Of a stretch of DNA of 64,000 nt, positions 44,096 through 54,354 are shown one piece after another. Numbering within the stretch: the stretch's first letter is position 1; each line of letters starts with the position of its first letter. The translations under genes were made by a program, and so were the position numbers. Source of the DNA: Haemophilus paracuniculus (lineage in GTDB: Bacteria; Pseudomonadota; Gammaproteobacteria; Enterobacterales; Pasteurellaceae); the NCBI RefSeq assembly GCF_002015115.1, contig NZ_MUYA01000004.1, positions 155,820-219,819 of the forward strand, given 5' to 3'. Below the pieces are notes generated by a model. That model ran no database searches. It was not told where the DNA came from and saw only the letters and a program-made list of their open reading frames with translations.

Positions 44096-45640
44096 ATTTT
44101 TAATTACATCAAATCTTTGTTTACTCGCAAAAAAATAAGTGAAACGAAGGCGGAAAAGCCCGTGCAAGCGGTCGGATCTGCCCAAAAAACGGCGAGTAGC
44201 AAAACGGAACGCCCAAAGCGTGCCAAACCCAAATTTGTTGAGCCAGAACGTGCGGCGAAGAAAAAGCCATCGGCGAATGAACCAGCACATCTGTTGCATA
44301 AAAAATTTACCCAGCCCGCAGGGCATTATCAGATCACGCCCAAAGATTTCCCAACGAACGCCTTAACGATTGTCAATAAACTGCAAAAAGCAGGTTATGA
44401 AGCCTATATCGTGGGCGGCTGTTTGCGTGATTTACTACTCGGACAAAAGCCGAAAGATTTTGATGTGGCGACCAACGCTCGCCCCGAGGAAATCCAAAAA
44501 TTGTTTGGTCGTCAATGTCGTTTGATCGGACGCCGTTTCCGCCTTGCCCATATCGTTTTTGGGCGAGATATTTACGAAGTGGCAACCTTCCGAGCCGATC
44601 ATCAAACCCATTCCAACGATAAAATTTCCAAAGTGAGCGAGGCGGGAATGTTGTTGCGAGACAACGTTTACGGCACGCTGAAAGAAGACGCACAACGGCG
44701 CGATTTTACCGTCAATGCCCTCTATTATGATCCAACCCACAATCTGCTGTTTGATTTCTTCAACGGCATTGAGGATCTCAACGCAGGCAAATTGCGTTTG
44801 ATCGGCGATCCTACCACCCGTTATCAAGAAGATCCCGTGCGAATGTTGAGGGCGATCCGCTTTATGGCGAAATTGGAAATGTTTTTGGACAAACCAAGCG
44901 AAGCCCCGATTAAATCGCTGGCTCACTTGCTGAAAAATATCCCTGCCGCCCGCTTGTTTGATGAATCCCTCAAATTATTGCAGTCGGGCAACGGCGTGAA
45001 AACCTACCAATTACTGCGTGAATATGGCTTGTTTGAGCTGTTATTCCCTGTGTTGAGCGACTTTTTCACGCCACAAAAAAATTCACCAACGGAACGAATG
45101 ATCGAAAAAGCCCTCACTTCTACCGATGAGCGGATTAAAGATAAGTTGCGTGTGAACCCGGCGTTCCTGTTTGCGGCATTGTTGTGGTATCCGCTACGGG
45201 AAAAAATTGACGAGCTGAAAAATGAAGGCGGTTTGAACAGCCACGATGCGTTAATGCTGGCGGCAAACGAAATTTTAGATGCGAGCTGCAAAGCGGTGGC
45301 GTTACATCGCCGACACACGGCGGTGATCCGCGATATTTGGGCGTTGCAGTTCCAACTCACCAAACGTTCGGGCAAACGCCCATTGCAAACCCTCGAACAT
45401 ATTAAATTCCGTGCAGGTTTTGATCTACTCGTGATGCGAGCGGAAATTGAGGGCGGCGATTTGGTAGAATTAAGTGCGTGGTGGCACGAATTCCAATTCA
45501 GCAACGACAATCAACGCAACGAAATGCTACAAGCGGTGCGATCCTCGCCAAATTTCGTCAATGAGGAAAAGAAAAAACGCCGCAAACGCCCATTCAGACG
45601 TAAAAAGAAAAAAGCCTCAAATTCGGTGGTTGAGGCGTAA
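44096..45640 (+). CDS. pcnB: Poly(A) polymerase I
   Basis: About 514 aa. Nucleotidyltransferase core GYEAYIVGGCLRDLLLGQKPKDFDVATNA with the catalytic DFDVAT pair, RLIGRRFRLAHIVFG, EDAQRRDFTVNALYYD, YQEDPVRMLRAIRF, and a basic C terminus (KKKRRKRPFRRKKKK). Adds 3' poly(A) tails that speed RNA decay. No ATG exists near the 5' end. A TTG at 44084 overlaps the only Shine-Dalgarno (GAGGTGG, 44086-44092); ATT codons at 44093 and 44096 are correctly placed. E. coli pcnB is known to start at AUU, so I set the start at 44096; 44084 is the alternative. Confidence 0.93.
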   Translation: MFNYIKSLFTRKKISETKAEKPVQAVGSAQKTASSKTERPKRAKPKFVEPERAAKKKPSANEPAHLLHKKFTQPAGHYQITPKDFPTNALTIVNKLQKAGYEAYIVGGCLRDLLLGQKPKDFDVATNARPEEIQKLFGRQCRLIGRRFRLAHIVFGRDIYEVATFRADHQTHSNDKISKVSEAGMLLRDNVYGTLKEDAQRRDFTVNALYYDPTHNLLFDFFNGIEDLNAGKLRLIGDPTTRYQEDPVRMLRAIRFMAKLEMFLDKPSEAPIKSLAHLLKNIPAARLFDESLKLLQSGNGVKTYQLLREYGLFELLFPVLSDFFTPQKNSPTERMIEKALTSTDERIKDKLRVNPAFLFAALLWYPLREKIDELKNEGGLNSHDALMLAANEILDASCKAVALHRRHTAVIRDIWALQFQLTKRSGKRPLQTLEHIKFRAGFDLLVMRAEIEGGDLVELSAWWHEFQFSNDNQRNEMLQAVRSSPNFVNEEKKKRRKRPFRRKKKKASNSVVEA

Positions 45641-45654
45641 TACAAAGCCTCAGT

Positions 45655-45698
45655 CAAGGGGGTAGATTTTGCAAAATTTCCCAAAATCTACCCCCTTG
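45655..45698. terminator. pcnB terminator made of inverted USS-variant arms
   Basis: CAAGGGGGTAGATTTTG at 45655 pairs with its complement ending at 45698. Arms resemble the USS with G replacing C. Located 15 nt after pcnB. Confidence 0.8.
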
Positions 45699-45889
45699 TT
45701 TGTAAATTTTCCGCCGTTCCCTCTATTCCTTGCTCAAATTTGCCAATTTGTCGCATTTTTTTCTTTCAATCCCCCCCTATTCGCTATATCATACCCGATA
45801 TTTTTTCGTGGGATTTCACACGACTTCGCCCTGAATTTTTATTCAGAATTTCTGTCATTCTCAATTTTTAAGGGAAACACATTCGTAAG
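45699..45889. other. potABC upstream region
   Basis: About 190 bp, T-rich and without a credible gene. It must carry the potA promoter. A short open frame across it has no family features and I do not call it. Confidence 0.4.
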
Positions 45890-47005
45890 ATGGAAACGTT
45901 AGATCAAAAACCAATCATCGAACTCCGTTCTTTAACTAAACGTTATGGCAACAAAACGATTATTGAGAACTTAAACCTCACTATTTATAACGGTGAATTT
46001 TTAACAATTTTAGGTCCTTCCGGTTGTGGTAAAACCACAGCGTTACGTTTAATTGCGGGTTTTGAGGAACTCACAGAGGGTTCTATTATTCTTGACGGAC
46101 AAGATGTGTCTAACGTTCCCGCAGAGCAACGCCCTGTGAATACTGTATTCCAAAGCTACGCCCTTTTCCCACATATGACTATTTTTGAGAACGTGGCATT
46201 TGGGTTAAGAATGCAGAAAGTACCGAATGATCAAATCCGCCCGCGTGTAATGGAAGCCTTGCGTATGGTGCGTTTGGAAGATCGTGCCGATCAAAAACCA
46301 GCACAGCTTTCTGGTGGTCAGCAGCAGCGTATTGCGATTGCTCGTGCGGTGGTGAACAAGCCAAAAGTGTTGTTGTTAGATGAATCTCTTTCAGCACTCG
46401 ACTACAAACTGCGTAAAGAGATGCAGAACGAGCTGAAAGCCTTACAACGTCAATTAGGGATCACCTTTATTTTCGTAACGCACGATCAAGAAGAAGCCCT
46501 CACGATGTCGGATCGTATTATCGTGATGAACGGCGGTAAAATCGCCCAAGACGGTTCGCCGCGTGAAATTTACGAAGAACCGAAAAACTTGTTCGTGGCT
46601 CGCTTTATCGGCGAAATCAACGTGTTTGATGCGACCGTGATTGAGCGTGTCGATGCGAAAAACGTGAAAGCGAATGTGGAAGGGCGTATCTGCAACATTA
46701 AAGTGGAAGATATGGAAGTAACCCCAAATCAAAAACTGAAAGTGTTGTTGCGTCCAGAAGATATTGTGATTGAAGAATTGGACGAAAATGAAAGCTCGAA
46801 AGCGATCATCGGACACATTTCTGATCGTAACTATAAAGGGATGACCTTAGAATCCAGCGTGAAACTTGATCACAACGGAATGAACGTGTTGGTGAGCGAG
46901 TTCTTCAACGAAGATGATCCGCACATCGATCACTCTATCGGTCAAAAAGTGGCATTAACGTGGCACGAAGGTTGGGAGGTTGTACTCAGAAATGAAGATC
47001 TCTAA
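45890..47005 (+). CDS. potA: Spermidine/putrescine ABC transporter ATPase PotA
   Basis: 371 aa. Walker [11 protein letters not shown], signature [14 protein letters not shown], Walker [12 protein letters not shown] (Ser in place of Pro as in E. coli PotA), H-loop [10 protein letters not shown], and a C-terminal TOBE domain (about 290-365). Energises polyamine import at the cytoplasmic membrane. Overlaps potB by 14 nt. Confidence 0.96.
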   Translation: METLDQKPIIELRSLTKRYGNKTIIENLNLTIYNGEFLTILGPSGCGKTTALRLIAGFEELTEGSIILDGQDVSNVPAEQRPVNTVFQSYALFPHMTIFENVAFGLRMQKVPNDQIRPRVMEALRMVRLEDRADQKPAQLSGGQQQRIAIARAVVNKPKVLLLDESLSALDYKLRKEMQNELKALQRQLGITFIFVTHDQEEALTMSDRIIVMNGGKIAQDGSPREIYEEPKNLFVARFIGEINVFDATVIERVDAKNVKANVEGRICNIKVEDMEVTPNQKLKVLLRPEDIVIEELDENESSKAIIGHISDRNYKGMTLESSVKLDHNGMNVLVSEFFNEDDPHIDHSIGQKVALTWHEGWEVVLRNEDL

Positions 47006-47858
47006 TAACAAATTCCAAAATGGAACTGTTGCGGTTATCTTCGGTTGGTTATTGCTATTTGTTCTTGTACCGAATTTACTCGTACTGTTAATCAGTTTCT
47101 TAACCGAAAATCGTCAAAGTCAGTATTTCGTTGATTTTACATTTAGCCTTGATGCTTATGTTTCCTTGTTCAACGATACTTACGCCACCGTGTTGTGGAA
47201 CTCGCTTTATATGGCGGGAATTGCGACTTTCTTCTGTTTAATTATCGGCTATCCGTTCGCCTTTATTATTGCCAAAATGCCAGCGAAAATCCGCCCGATT
47301 TTGCTGTTTTTGGTGGTGTTGCCGTTCTGGACGAACTCACTGATCCGTATTTATGGGATTAAAATTTTCCTCGGGATCAAAGGCGTACTCAACGAAAGTT
47401 TAATGTGGCTTGGCGTTATTGACGAGCCAATGCGATTACTCAATTCCGAAACGGCGATTGTGATCGGTTTGGTGTATATCTTGTTGCCATTTATGATCTT
47501 ACCGCTTTACTCATCAATTGAGAAAATTGACGGGCGTTTACTCGAAGCGGCGAAAGACCTCGGTGCAAATGCGTTCCAACGTTTTGTGCGTGTAACCATT
47601 CCACTCACAATGCCAGGGATTGTAGCGGGTTGTTTGCTCGTATTATTACCTGCAATGGGAATGTTCTACGTTGCGGACTTACTCGGCGGCGGCAAAACCC
47701 CGTTAATCGGTAACATCATTAAGAGCCTATTCTTGAATACCAACCAACTTCCGCTTGGTTCAGCAGTGAGTATTGCCCTCACCGTGTTAATGGCGTTAAT
47801 GTTGTATGTTTACTATCGTGCGAATAAATTATTAAATAAAAAGGTGGAGCTTGAATAA
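46992..47858 (+). CDS. potB: Spermidine/putrescine ABC permease PotB
   Basis: 288 aa from ATG at 46992 (MKISNNKF). Six membrane spans; the EAA loop [27 protein letters not shown] contacts Pot[27 protein letters not shown] is strongly PotB-like. potB and potC overlap in TAATG. Confidence 0.95.
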   Translation: MKISNNKFQNGTVAVIFGWLLLFVLVPNLLVLLISFLTENRQSQYFVDFTFSLDAYVSLFNDTYATVLWNSLYMAGIATFFCLIIGYPFAFIIAKMPAKIRPILLFLVVLPFWTNSLIRIYGIKIFLGIKGVLNESLMWLGVIDEPMRLLNSETAIVIGLVYILLPFMILPLYSSIEKIDGRLLEAAKDLGANAFQRFVRVTIPLTMPGIVAGCLLVLLPAMGMFYVADLLGGGKTPLIGNIIKSLFLNTNQLPLGSAVSIALTVLMALMLYVYYRANKLLNKKVELE

Positions 47859-48622
47859 TGAAACGTCTATTTAGAAACCTTTTTATGTTGATCGTGTTTG
47901 CGTATCTCTACATTCCGATCATTATTCTCGTGGTAAACTCATTCAACGAAGACCGCTACGGCTTGCAATGGAAAGGGTTTAGCTGGAACTGGTATGAACG
48001 TTTATTCAATAACGACACCCTCATTTCCGCCACAATGAACTCGGTAACTATTGCGTTCTTTGCCGCCACATTCTCAACCATTTTAGGGGCTTTAACCTCA
48101 ATCGCCCTTTACCGCTACCGTTTCCGTGGTAAGCAGTTGGTGGGCGGAATGTTGTTCGTGGTAATGATGTCGCCAGATATTGTAATGGCGGTGTCAATGC
48201 TTGTGTTGTTTATGATTTTAGGGATCAAACTCGGTTTTATCTCGTTGCTGATCGCTCACATCACATTCTGTTTACCTTATGTGGTGATCACCATTTCTTC
48301 TCGTCTAAGCGACTTTGACGGCAAAATGCTCGAAGCCGCCAAAGACTTAGGGGCGAGCGAGGTAACGATTTTACGCAAAATCATTCTTCCGTTGGCATTG
48401 CCGTCCATTATTTCGGGGTGGTTATTGAGCTTCACGATTTCCTTAGACGATGTGGTGGTATCCTCTTTCGTTACCAGCCCAAGCTATGAAGTGTTACCGC
48501 TCAAAATCTTCTCACTTGTGAAAACAGGGGTAACGCCAGAGGTCAATGCCTTAGCAACCTTGATGATTATCTTCTCATTAACCTTAGTGCTATTAAGCCA
48601 AGTTGTTGTGAGAAAAAAATAA
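47858..48622 (+). CDS. potC: Spermidine/putrescine ABC permease PotC
   Basis: 254 aa, six spans, EAA loop [51 protein letters not shown] after TM1 is typical. Last gene of the operon: no potD substrate-binding protein follows, so it must be encoded elsewhere. Confidence 0.95.
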   Translation: MKRLFRNLFMLIVFAYLYIPIIILVVNSFNEDRYGLQWKGFSWNWYERLFNNDTLISATMNSVTIAFFAATFSTILGALTSIALYRYRFRGKQLVGGMLFVVMMSPDIVMAVSMLVLFMILGIKLGFISLLIAHITFCLPYVVITISSRLSDFDGKMLEAAKDLGASEVTILRKIILPLALPSIISGWLLSFTISLDDVVVSSFVTSPSYEVLPLKIFSLVKTGVTPEVNALATLMIIFSLTLVLLSQVVVRKK

Positions 48623-48630
48623 TGTAAACA

Positions 48631-48666
48631 AATTCCCTTTGGTCGCTGATCAAAGGGAATTTTTTA
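48631..48666 (+). terminator. potABC terminator
   Basis: AATTCCCTTTG/CAAAGGGAATT 11-bp stem followed by TTTTT, 8 nt after potC. Confidence 0.9.
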
Positions 48667-48706
48667 TTTATATCCCTTTACAAGGGGTAGGATTTTCAAA
48701 AATTTC

Positions 48707-48807
48707 GCCCCCTATCCCCTGCTATGCAGGGTACTTCCCCCATAAATGGGGGAAGATCAGATCTGCCCCCGCTTGCGGGGGAAGTGGCACGCAGTGCCGT
48801 AGGGGGC
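48707..48807. repeat. Intergenic element with GCCCCCTA/TAGGGGGC terminal inverted repeats (element C)
   Basis: 101 bp with perfect 8-bp terminal inverted repeats. Inside: CTTCCCCCATAAATGGGGGAAG hairpin-like arms, GATCAGATC, CCCCCGC/GCGGGGG and GGCAC/GTGCC. The right half matches element B (37939-38107). A USS (GCAAGCGGT) abuts its right end, and the USS variant ACAAGGGGT its left. Confidence 0.7.
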
Positions 48808-48918
48808 TTGCAAGCGGTAAGATTTTACAAAATTTTTACAAATGATTGATTTCGTAAAAATTTAGCGTTATCTTACCGCTTGTTTTCGGTCTTATCTTTC
48901 ATTTTAGGAGTCTTTTTA

Positions 48919-50214
48919 ATGCTAGAACGCCTTTTCCAACTTCGTGAAAAAGGAAGTAACGTCAAAACCGAGATTGTGGCAGGCATCACCACATTCTTCA
49001 CAATGGTTTATATCGTGTTTGTAAACCCGTCCATTTTAGGCGTGGCGGGAATGGACACCCAAGTGGTGTTTGTTACCACCTGTTTGATCGCTGCTTTCGG
49101 CACAATCGCAATGGGTTTATTCAGTAACTTGCCGATTGCCCTTGCACCCGCAATGGGCTTAAACGCCTTTTTTGCATTCGTGGTGGTGCAAAAATTGGGC
49201 TATTCGTGGCAAGTGGGAATGGGGGCGATTTTCCTCGGCTCAGTTGGCTTATTCCTTTTAACGGTGTTACAAGTGCGTTACTGGTTTATGTCGGCAATTC
49301 CCCTCGGTTTGCGTGTCGGCATTGGGGCGGGCATCGGCTTGTTCATCGCGTTAATCGGCTTTAAAAATATGGGCTTAGTGGTGGCGAACCCAGACACCTT
49401 AGTCGCCCTCGGCAACTTGCACGATCCAAAAGTGTTAATGGGCGTGCTAGGCTTTTTCATTATCGCAGCTCTTGCCGCTCGCGGCATTCATTCGGGCGTG
49501 TTGGTTTCAATCGTGGTGGTAACGGCGTTGGCGTTACTGTTCGATCCTGATGTCAAATTCTCTGGCATTATCTCAACCCCACCAAGCCTTGATCCCGTTG
49601 TTGGGCAAGTCGATATCGCAGGGGCGTTTGATGTGGGTTTGCTCGGCATTATCTTCTCATTTATGTTGGTAAACTTGTTTGACTCATCAGGCACGTTAAT
49701 CGCCGTTACCAACAAAGCAGGCTTAGCCGATGAAAAAGGGCGTTTCCCGAAAATGAAACAAGCCCTCTATGTGGACAGCACCAGTGCAATGGCAGGCTCA
49801 TTTATGGGAACTTCTGCGATCAGCACCTACATCGAAAGTGGCTCGGGCGTATCCGTTGGCGGTCGCACGGGCTTAACCGCCGTTGTGGTTGGCGTCTTAT
49901 TCTTATTAACGATTTTCTTCTCGCCACTTGCAGGGTTAGTGCCTGCTTACGCCACCGCAGGGGCGTTAGTGTTTGTCGGCATCTTAATGGCGTCAAGCCT
50001 GATTGAAGTGAAGTGGGACGATCTTACCGAAGCGACCCCAGCGTTCATTACCACCGCAATGATGCCATTTACCTATTCGATTACCGAGGGGATCGCCTTT
50101 GGTTTCATCAGCTACTGCTTAATGAAGCTCTTTACGGGGCGTGCGAAAGAGATCAATCTTTCGGTGGTGGTTGTGTCTGCATTATTTATCGCAAAATTTA
50201 TTTGGGTGGGATAA
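48919..50214 (+). CDS. adeP: Adenine permease, NCS2/AzgA family (AdeP-like)
   Basis: 431 aa from ATG at 48919 (MLERLFQLREKGSN) with TAGGAG upstream. About 13-14 spans. GITTFFTMVYIVFVNPSILGVAGMD, ALAPAMGLNAFFAFVVV, MLVNLFDSSGTLIAVT and GSFMGTSAISTYIESGSGVSVGGRTGLTAVVVG are very close to E. coli PurP/AdeP. Proton-coupled purine import; adenine is the likely substrate. Confidence 0.9.
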   Translation: MLERLFQLREKGSNVKTEIVAGITTFFTMVYIVFVNPSILGVAGMDTQVVFVTTCLIAAFGTIAMGLFSNLPIALAPAMGLNAFFAFVVVQKLGYSWQVGMGAIFLGSVGLFLLTVLQVRYWFMSAIPLGLRVGIGAGIGLFIALIGFKNMGLVVANPDTLVALGNLHDPKVLMGVLGFFIIAALAARGIHSGVLVSIVVVTALALLFDPDVKFSGIISTPPSLDPVVGQVDIAGAFDVGLLGIIFSFMLVNLFDSSGTLIAVTNKAGLADEKGRFPKMKQALYVDSTSAMAGSFMGTSAISTYIESGSGVSVGGRTGLTAVVVGVLFLLTIFFSPLAGLVPAYATAGALVFVGILMASSLIEVKWDDLTEATPAFITTAMMPFTYSITEGIAFGFISYCLMKLFTGRAKEINLSVVVVSALFIAKFIWVG

Positions 50215-50256
50215 TTCACACGAATTTCCCAGTAAAACACAATAAAAGGAGATGCT

Positions 50257-51423
50257 ATGAATCTACACGAGTATCAAGCAAAACAAGTGTTTGCGAAGTA
50301 TAAATTGCCCGTGAGTGTCGGGATTGCGTGCCAGTCGGCGGACGAAGTGGCACAGGCGATCACCAAGCTCAATGGCGATGTTTGGGCGGCGAAATGCCAA
50401 GTTCACGCAGGTGGGCGAGGCAAAGCAGGCGGCGTGAAGCTGGTGCGTAACGAGCAAGAAGCCCGAGCCTTTGCTGATCAATGGCTTGGCAAGCGGTTAG
50501 TTACCTTCCAAACCGATGCCAACGGTCAGCCCGTCAATACCATTTATGTGGAAGAGTGTTCACAAATCGAGCGTGAACTCTACCTCGGGGCGGTGGTGGA
50601 TCGTGCCTCGCAAAAAATCGTGTTTATGGCATCTTCGGCAGGCGGTATGAATATCGAAGAAGTCGCCGAGAAAACCCCTGAACTCTTGCACAAAATCGCT
50701 CTCGATCCGCTCGTAGGCGGAATGCCGTACCAAGGGCGTGAATTGGCGTTCAAATTGGGCTTATCGGGCGATCAAATCAAACAATTCAGCCATATTTTTA
50801 CCCAACTCGCCAAATTGTTTGTGGAAAAAGATCTTTCCCTGTTGGAAGTCAATCCGCTTGTGGTTACTAAATCGGGCGATTTGCTCTGCTTAGATGCCAA
50901 AATGGTGGTGGACAACAACGCCCTTTACCGTCAGCCAGAGTTATTGGCGATGCAAGATCCAAGCCAAGACGATCCGCGTGAGGCATTGGCGGAATCACAC
51001 CAGCTCAACTATGTGGCGTTAGACGGCAACATCGGCTGTATGGTAAACGGTGCAGGGTTGGCGATGGGAACGATGGACATCGTCAAACTGCACGGCGGTC
51101 AGCCAGCCAACTTCCTTGATGTGGGCGGTGGGGCAACCAAAGAGCGTGTCGCCGAAGCGTTCAAAATCATCTTATCCGATAAAGCGGTCAAAGCGGTGCT
51201 GGTGAACATTTTCGGCGGTATCGTCCGTTGCGATTTGATTGCCGAGGGCATTATCGCCGCCGTGAATGAAGTGGGCGTAAATGTACCAGTGGTGGTGCGA
51301 TTAGAGGGCAACAACGCACCGCTTGGGCGTGAAATTTTGGATAAAAGCGGGCTGAACATCATCGCCGCCAACACCTTAACCGAAGCCGCAATTTCTGCGG
51401 TGCAAGCTGCGGAGGGCAAATAA
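50257..51423 (+). CDS. sucC: Succinyl-CoA synthetase beta subunit
   Basis: 388 aa ATP-grasp subunit. [38 protein letters not shown], and [33 protein letters not shown] are conserved. With SucD converts succinyl-CoA to succinate with nucleotide triphosphate formation. Overlaps sucD by 1 nt. Confidence 0.97.
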   Translation: MNLHEYQAKQVFAKYKLPVSVGIACQSADEVAQAITKLNGDVWAAKCQVHAGGRGKAGGVKLVRNEQEARAFADQWLGKRLVTFQTDANGQPVNTIYVEECSQIERELYLGAVVDRASQKIVFMASSAGGMNIEEVAEKTPELLHKIALDPLVGGMPYQGRELAFKLGLSGDQIKQFSHIFTQLAKLFVEKDLSLLEVNPLVVTKSGDLLCLDAKMVVDNNALYRQPELLAMQDPSQDDPREALAESHQLNYVALDGNIGCMVNGAGLAMGTMDIVKLHGGQPANFLDVGGGATKERVAEAFKIILSDKAVKAVLVNIFGGIVRCDLIAEGIIAAVNEVGVNVPVVVRLEGNNAPLGREILDKSGLNIIAANTLTEAAISAVQAAEGK

Positions 51424-52292
51424 TGGCTATCTTAATCAACAAAGACACCAAAGTAATCTGCCAAGGTTTCACTGGCGGACAAGGCACATTCCATTCTGAG
51501 CAAGCCCTTGCTTACGGCACGCAATTAGTCGGTGGCGTGTCGCCAAACAAAGGTGGCACCACCCACTTAGGCTTGCCTGTTTTCAACACCGTGCGTGAAG
51601 CGGTGGAAGCGACTGGGGCGACCGCCAGCGTGATTTATGTGCCTGCAAGCGGTTGTAAAGACGCCATTTTAGAGGCGATTGACAGCGGTATTCAGCTCAT
51701 CGTTTGCATTACCGAAGGCATCCCAACCCTTGATATGCTTGAAGTGAAACAACGCCTCAACCAAACGGGCGTGCGAATGATCGGTCCGAACTGCCCAGGT
51801 ATTATTACCCCAGAAGAATGCAAAATCGGCATTATGCCAGCCCACATTCACAAAAAAGGCAAAATCGGCATTGTTTCTCGCTCGGGAACGCTTACCTACG
51901 AAGCGGTTAAACAGACCACCGATGAAGGCTTTGGACAATCCACCTGCGTAGGTATTGGTGGCGACCCAATCCCTGGTTCGAGCTTTATCGACATTCTCAA
52001 ACTGTTCCAAGAAGATCCGCAAACAGAAGCGATTGTAATGATCGGCGAGATCGGTGGATCAGCGGAAGAAGAAGCGGCTGCCTTTATCAAAGCTAATGTA
52101 ACCAAGCCAGTGGTGAGCTACATCGCCGGCGTAACCGCCCCGAAAGGCAAACGAATGGGGCACGCAGGGGCGATCATCAGCGGCGGCAAAGGCACGGCAG
52201 ATGAAAAATTCAAAGCCCTTGAAGACGCAGGCGTAAAAACCGTGCGTAGCTTGGCGGACATCGGTTCAGCCTTACGCTCGCTCTTGAAGTAA
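51423..52292 (+). CDS. sucD: Succinyl-CoA synthetase alpha subunit
   Basis: 289 aa. CoA-binding Rossmann domain ([15 protein letters not shown]), [20 protein letters not shown], and the phosphohistidine in [10 protein letters not shown]. Together with sucAB of this window it completes the 2-oxoglutarate-to-succinate branch. Confidence 0.97.
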   Translation: MAILINKDTKVICQGFTGGQGTFHSEQALAYGTQLVGGVSPNKGGTTHLGLPVFNTVREAVEATGATASVIYVPASGCKDAILEAIDSGIQLIVCITEGIPTLDMLEVKQRLNQTGVRMIGPNCPGIITPEECKIGIMPAHIHKKGKIGIVSRSGTLTYEAVKQTTDEGFGQSTCVGIGGDPIPGSSFIDILKLFQEDPQTEAIVMIGEIGGSAEEEAAAFIKANVTKPVVSYIAGVTAPKGKRMGHAGAIISGGKGTADEKFKALEDAGVKTVRSLADIGSALRSLLK

Positions 52293-52301
52293 GGACATTC
52301 A

Positions 52302-53015
52302 ATGCCATTACACAAACCCGTTATCTCAAATCAGCACGGTGCGTTGGTAATGGCATTCGTGCCTTTCCTTTACGGAATGTTCGCAGGGCAGCCGAGCCTC
52401 TGGCATTTACTGCTCGGACTGGCGTGGCTCGCCCTCTATTTCTGCTCTTATCCGCTACTTTCCCTGTTCAGCAAAAAGCCAACCGAACGAAATCGTCAGT
52501 GGGCAATCATTTACGGCGTCATCAGCCTAATTTTTGCGATCCCCGTACTGATTTACCGCCCTCAACTATGGCAATTTTTCGTGCCAATCCTACCGCTTGC
52601 AGCGGTACAACTCCACTTCGCCAAACAACGCAACGAACGCCATATCCTCAACGACCTCGCAGGGATTTTAACCTTTGGCATCGTGGGAATGGCAAGCTAT
52701 TTTCTGACAACTGAACAACTTAATTTTGCGATTTTAATTGAACCCACCCTCTTTTTTATTGGCACAACCCTCTATATCAAAAGCGTGGCAAGAGAACGTA
52801 AAAATCCCCTTTACCTCAAACTCAGCCTCACGTGGCACTTGGCAATATTGTTGATCTACCTATCCAACACCCAATATCTGATCGCCTTTGCCTATCTCAC
52901 CGCCCTCGTGAGAGCAATTATAATTCCTCGCCAAAAATGGAACATCAAACAAATCGGTATTCTAGAATTTCCGATAACATTGTTATTTTTGGTGGCACTG
53001 ATCTTAGGGAGGTAG
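52302..53015 (+). CDS. YwiC-like family membrane protein
   Basis: 237 aa, about seven to eight spans. Opening KPVISNQHGALVMAFVPFLYGM with the conserved NQHGA motif marks the YwiC-like family, whose function is unknown. It begins 9 nt after sucD and is likely co-transcribed. TM-rich with KQRNERHILNDLAGI in a cytoplasmic loop. Confidence 0.82.
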   Translation: MPLHKPVISNQHGALVMAFVPFLYGMFAGQPSLWHLLLGLAWLALYFCSYPLLSLFSKKPTERNRQWAIIYGVISLIFAIPVLIYRPQLWQFFVPILPLAAVQLHFAKQRNERHILNDLAGILTFGIVGMASYFLTTEQLNFAILIEPTLFFIGTTLYIKSVARERKNPLYLKLSLTWHLAILLIYLSNTQYLIAFAYLTALVRAIIIPRQKWNIKQIGILEFPITLLFLVALILGR

Positions 53016-53073
53016 CAATTTGCTTAAAACATAACTACTCAAAAGTAGCCATTCAAAATCAACCAAATCCGTG

Positions 53074-53079
53074 TATAAT
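53074..53079 (+). promoter_or_regulatory. -10 box upstream of rluE
   Basis: Perfect TATAAT 27 nt before the rluE ATG, preceded by TG. No strong -35 is seen. Likely promoter of rluE-nudE-cysQ. Confidence 0.45.
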
Positions 53080-53100
53080 TGCCCGCGTTTATGAGGGGAA

Positions 53101-53802
53101 ATGATGTTCAAAGCTCGTTCAAATCGCACTGCCTTTCGTTCTTCTACTCGCCGTTCGCAAGCGGTTCAAGGGGATCGGAAAAAAATCAAAAAGCTACCCC
53201 TTGCATTGGCGGATACGGTGGTGGTGCTGTTTAATAAGCCCTATGATGTGCTGACCCAATTTACGGACGAGCAAGGGCGGCAGACGCTGAAAGATTTTAT
53301 CCCCATTCCGCAGATTTACCCTGTGGGGCGGTTGGATCGAGATAGTGAGGGGCTTTTGTTGCTGACCAACAACGGCGAAATTCAGCATCGGCTCGCCCAC
53401 CCTCGTTTTGAAAAAGCCAAAACCTACTGGGTGCAAGTTGAGGGCGAACCGCAGTCGGACGATCTCGCCAAACTCGAAAAAGGGGTGATCTTGAAAGACG
53501 GTTTAACCAAGCCAGCCCACGTTCGCCCGATTGATCCGCCCGATTTTAACTGGGCAACCGCCCCGAAAATTCGGGAACGCAAAACCATTCCAACCAGCTG
53601 GCTTGAATTGACGATTAGCGAGGGCAAAAATCGCCAAGTGCGGCGGATGACGGCACACATCGGTTTTCCTACCCTGCGGTTAATTCGAGTGCGGATCGGG
53701 CAATTTGCCCTTGACGATCTGAATGCGGGGGAATATAAAATCCTATCCGATGCGGAAAAAGCCCAACTATTTCGCCATTTACAACTGCGAGAATCACGAT
53801 GA
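53101..53802 (+). CDS. rluE: 23S rRNA pseudouridine(2457) synthase RluE
   Basis: 233 aa RsuA-family synthase. Catalytic Asp D79 in [17 protein letters not shown]; no S4 domain precedes it, as in Rlu[29 protein letters not shown] is the conserved C-terminal motif. The N terminus is basic ([17 protein letters not shown]). ATGATG start: GAGGGG spaces better with the second ATG at 53104. Overlaps nudE by 4 nt. Confidence 0.93.
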   Translation: MMFKARSNRTAFRSSTRRSQAVQGDRKKIKKLPLALADTVVVLFNKPYDVLTQFTDEQGRQTLKDFIPIPQIYPVGRLDRDSEGLLLLTNNGEIQHRLAHPRFEKAKTYWVQVEGEPQSDDLAKLEKGVILKDGLTKPAHVRPIDPPDFNWATAPKIRERKTIPTSWLELTISEGKNRQVRRMTAHIGFPTLRLIRVRIGQFALDDLNAGEYKILSDAEKAQLFRHLQLRESR

Positions 53803-54353
53803 TAACCAAACAGCCCCCTGAAATCCTTTCGATTAAAACGGTCGCCAAAAGCCGAATTTTCTCGGTGCAAGCGGTCGATTTGCGTTTTTCCAACGGCGAA
53901 CTTCGCACCTACGAACGCCTTACCCCGCAACGCCGATCTTCGGTAATGGTGTTGCCGATCCACGAAGATCATCTTATTTTTGTGAAAGAATATGCGGTCG
54001 GGCCGGAACGTTATGAACTCACGTTCCCGAAAGGGATTGTCGATCAGGGCGAACAGCCGATTGAGAGTGCCAACCGCGAATTGCAAGAGGAAATCGGCTT
54101 TGGGGCGAAAAGCCTTGTGCCGTTGCGGACGCTCTATTCCTCGCCGAGCCATATGTACGGCTTAATGCACTTGTTTGTAGCGACCGATCTTTATCCCTCT
54201 CAATTAACGGGCGATGAGCCTGAGCCGTTGGAAATCGTGCGTTATCCGCTGGCTAAAATTGATGAATTATTAGCCGATCCAGCTTTTGCCGAATCTCGCA
54301 ATTTGTCGGCGTTATTTTTGTTACGGGATTATCTCAACCAAACCAAGGGGTAA
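53799..54353 (+). CDS. nudE: ADP compounds hydrolase NudE
   Basis: 184 aa Nudix hydrolase. Nudix box [24 protein letters not shown] fits GX5EX7REUXEEXGU. Hydrolyses ADP-ribose, NADH and diadenosine polyphosphates. nudE-cysQ adjacency is conserved in enterics and Pasteurellaceae. cysQ starts 1 nt after its stop. Confidence 0.94.
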   Translation: MITKQPPEILSIKTVAKSRIFSVQAVDLRFSNGELRTYERLTPQRRSSVMVLPIHEDHLIFVKEYAVGPERYELTFPKGIVDQGEQPIESANRELQEEIGFGAKSLVPLRTLYSSPSHMYGLMHLFVATDLYPSQLTGDEPEPLEIVRYPLAKIDELLADPAFAESRNLSALFLLRDYLNQTKG

Positions 54354-54354
54354 T

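Noticed and set aside
45669..45902. 77-codon ORF between pcnB and potA
   Set aside because: T-rich spacer translated to Phe/Pro-rich sequence, overlaps the pcnB terminator, no Shine-Dalgarno.
48639..48845. ORF spanning element C
   Set aside because: It is the translation of terminator and hairpin repeats, not a gene.
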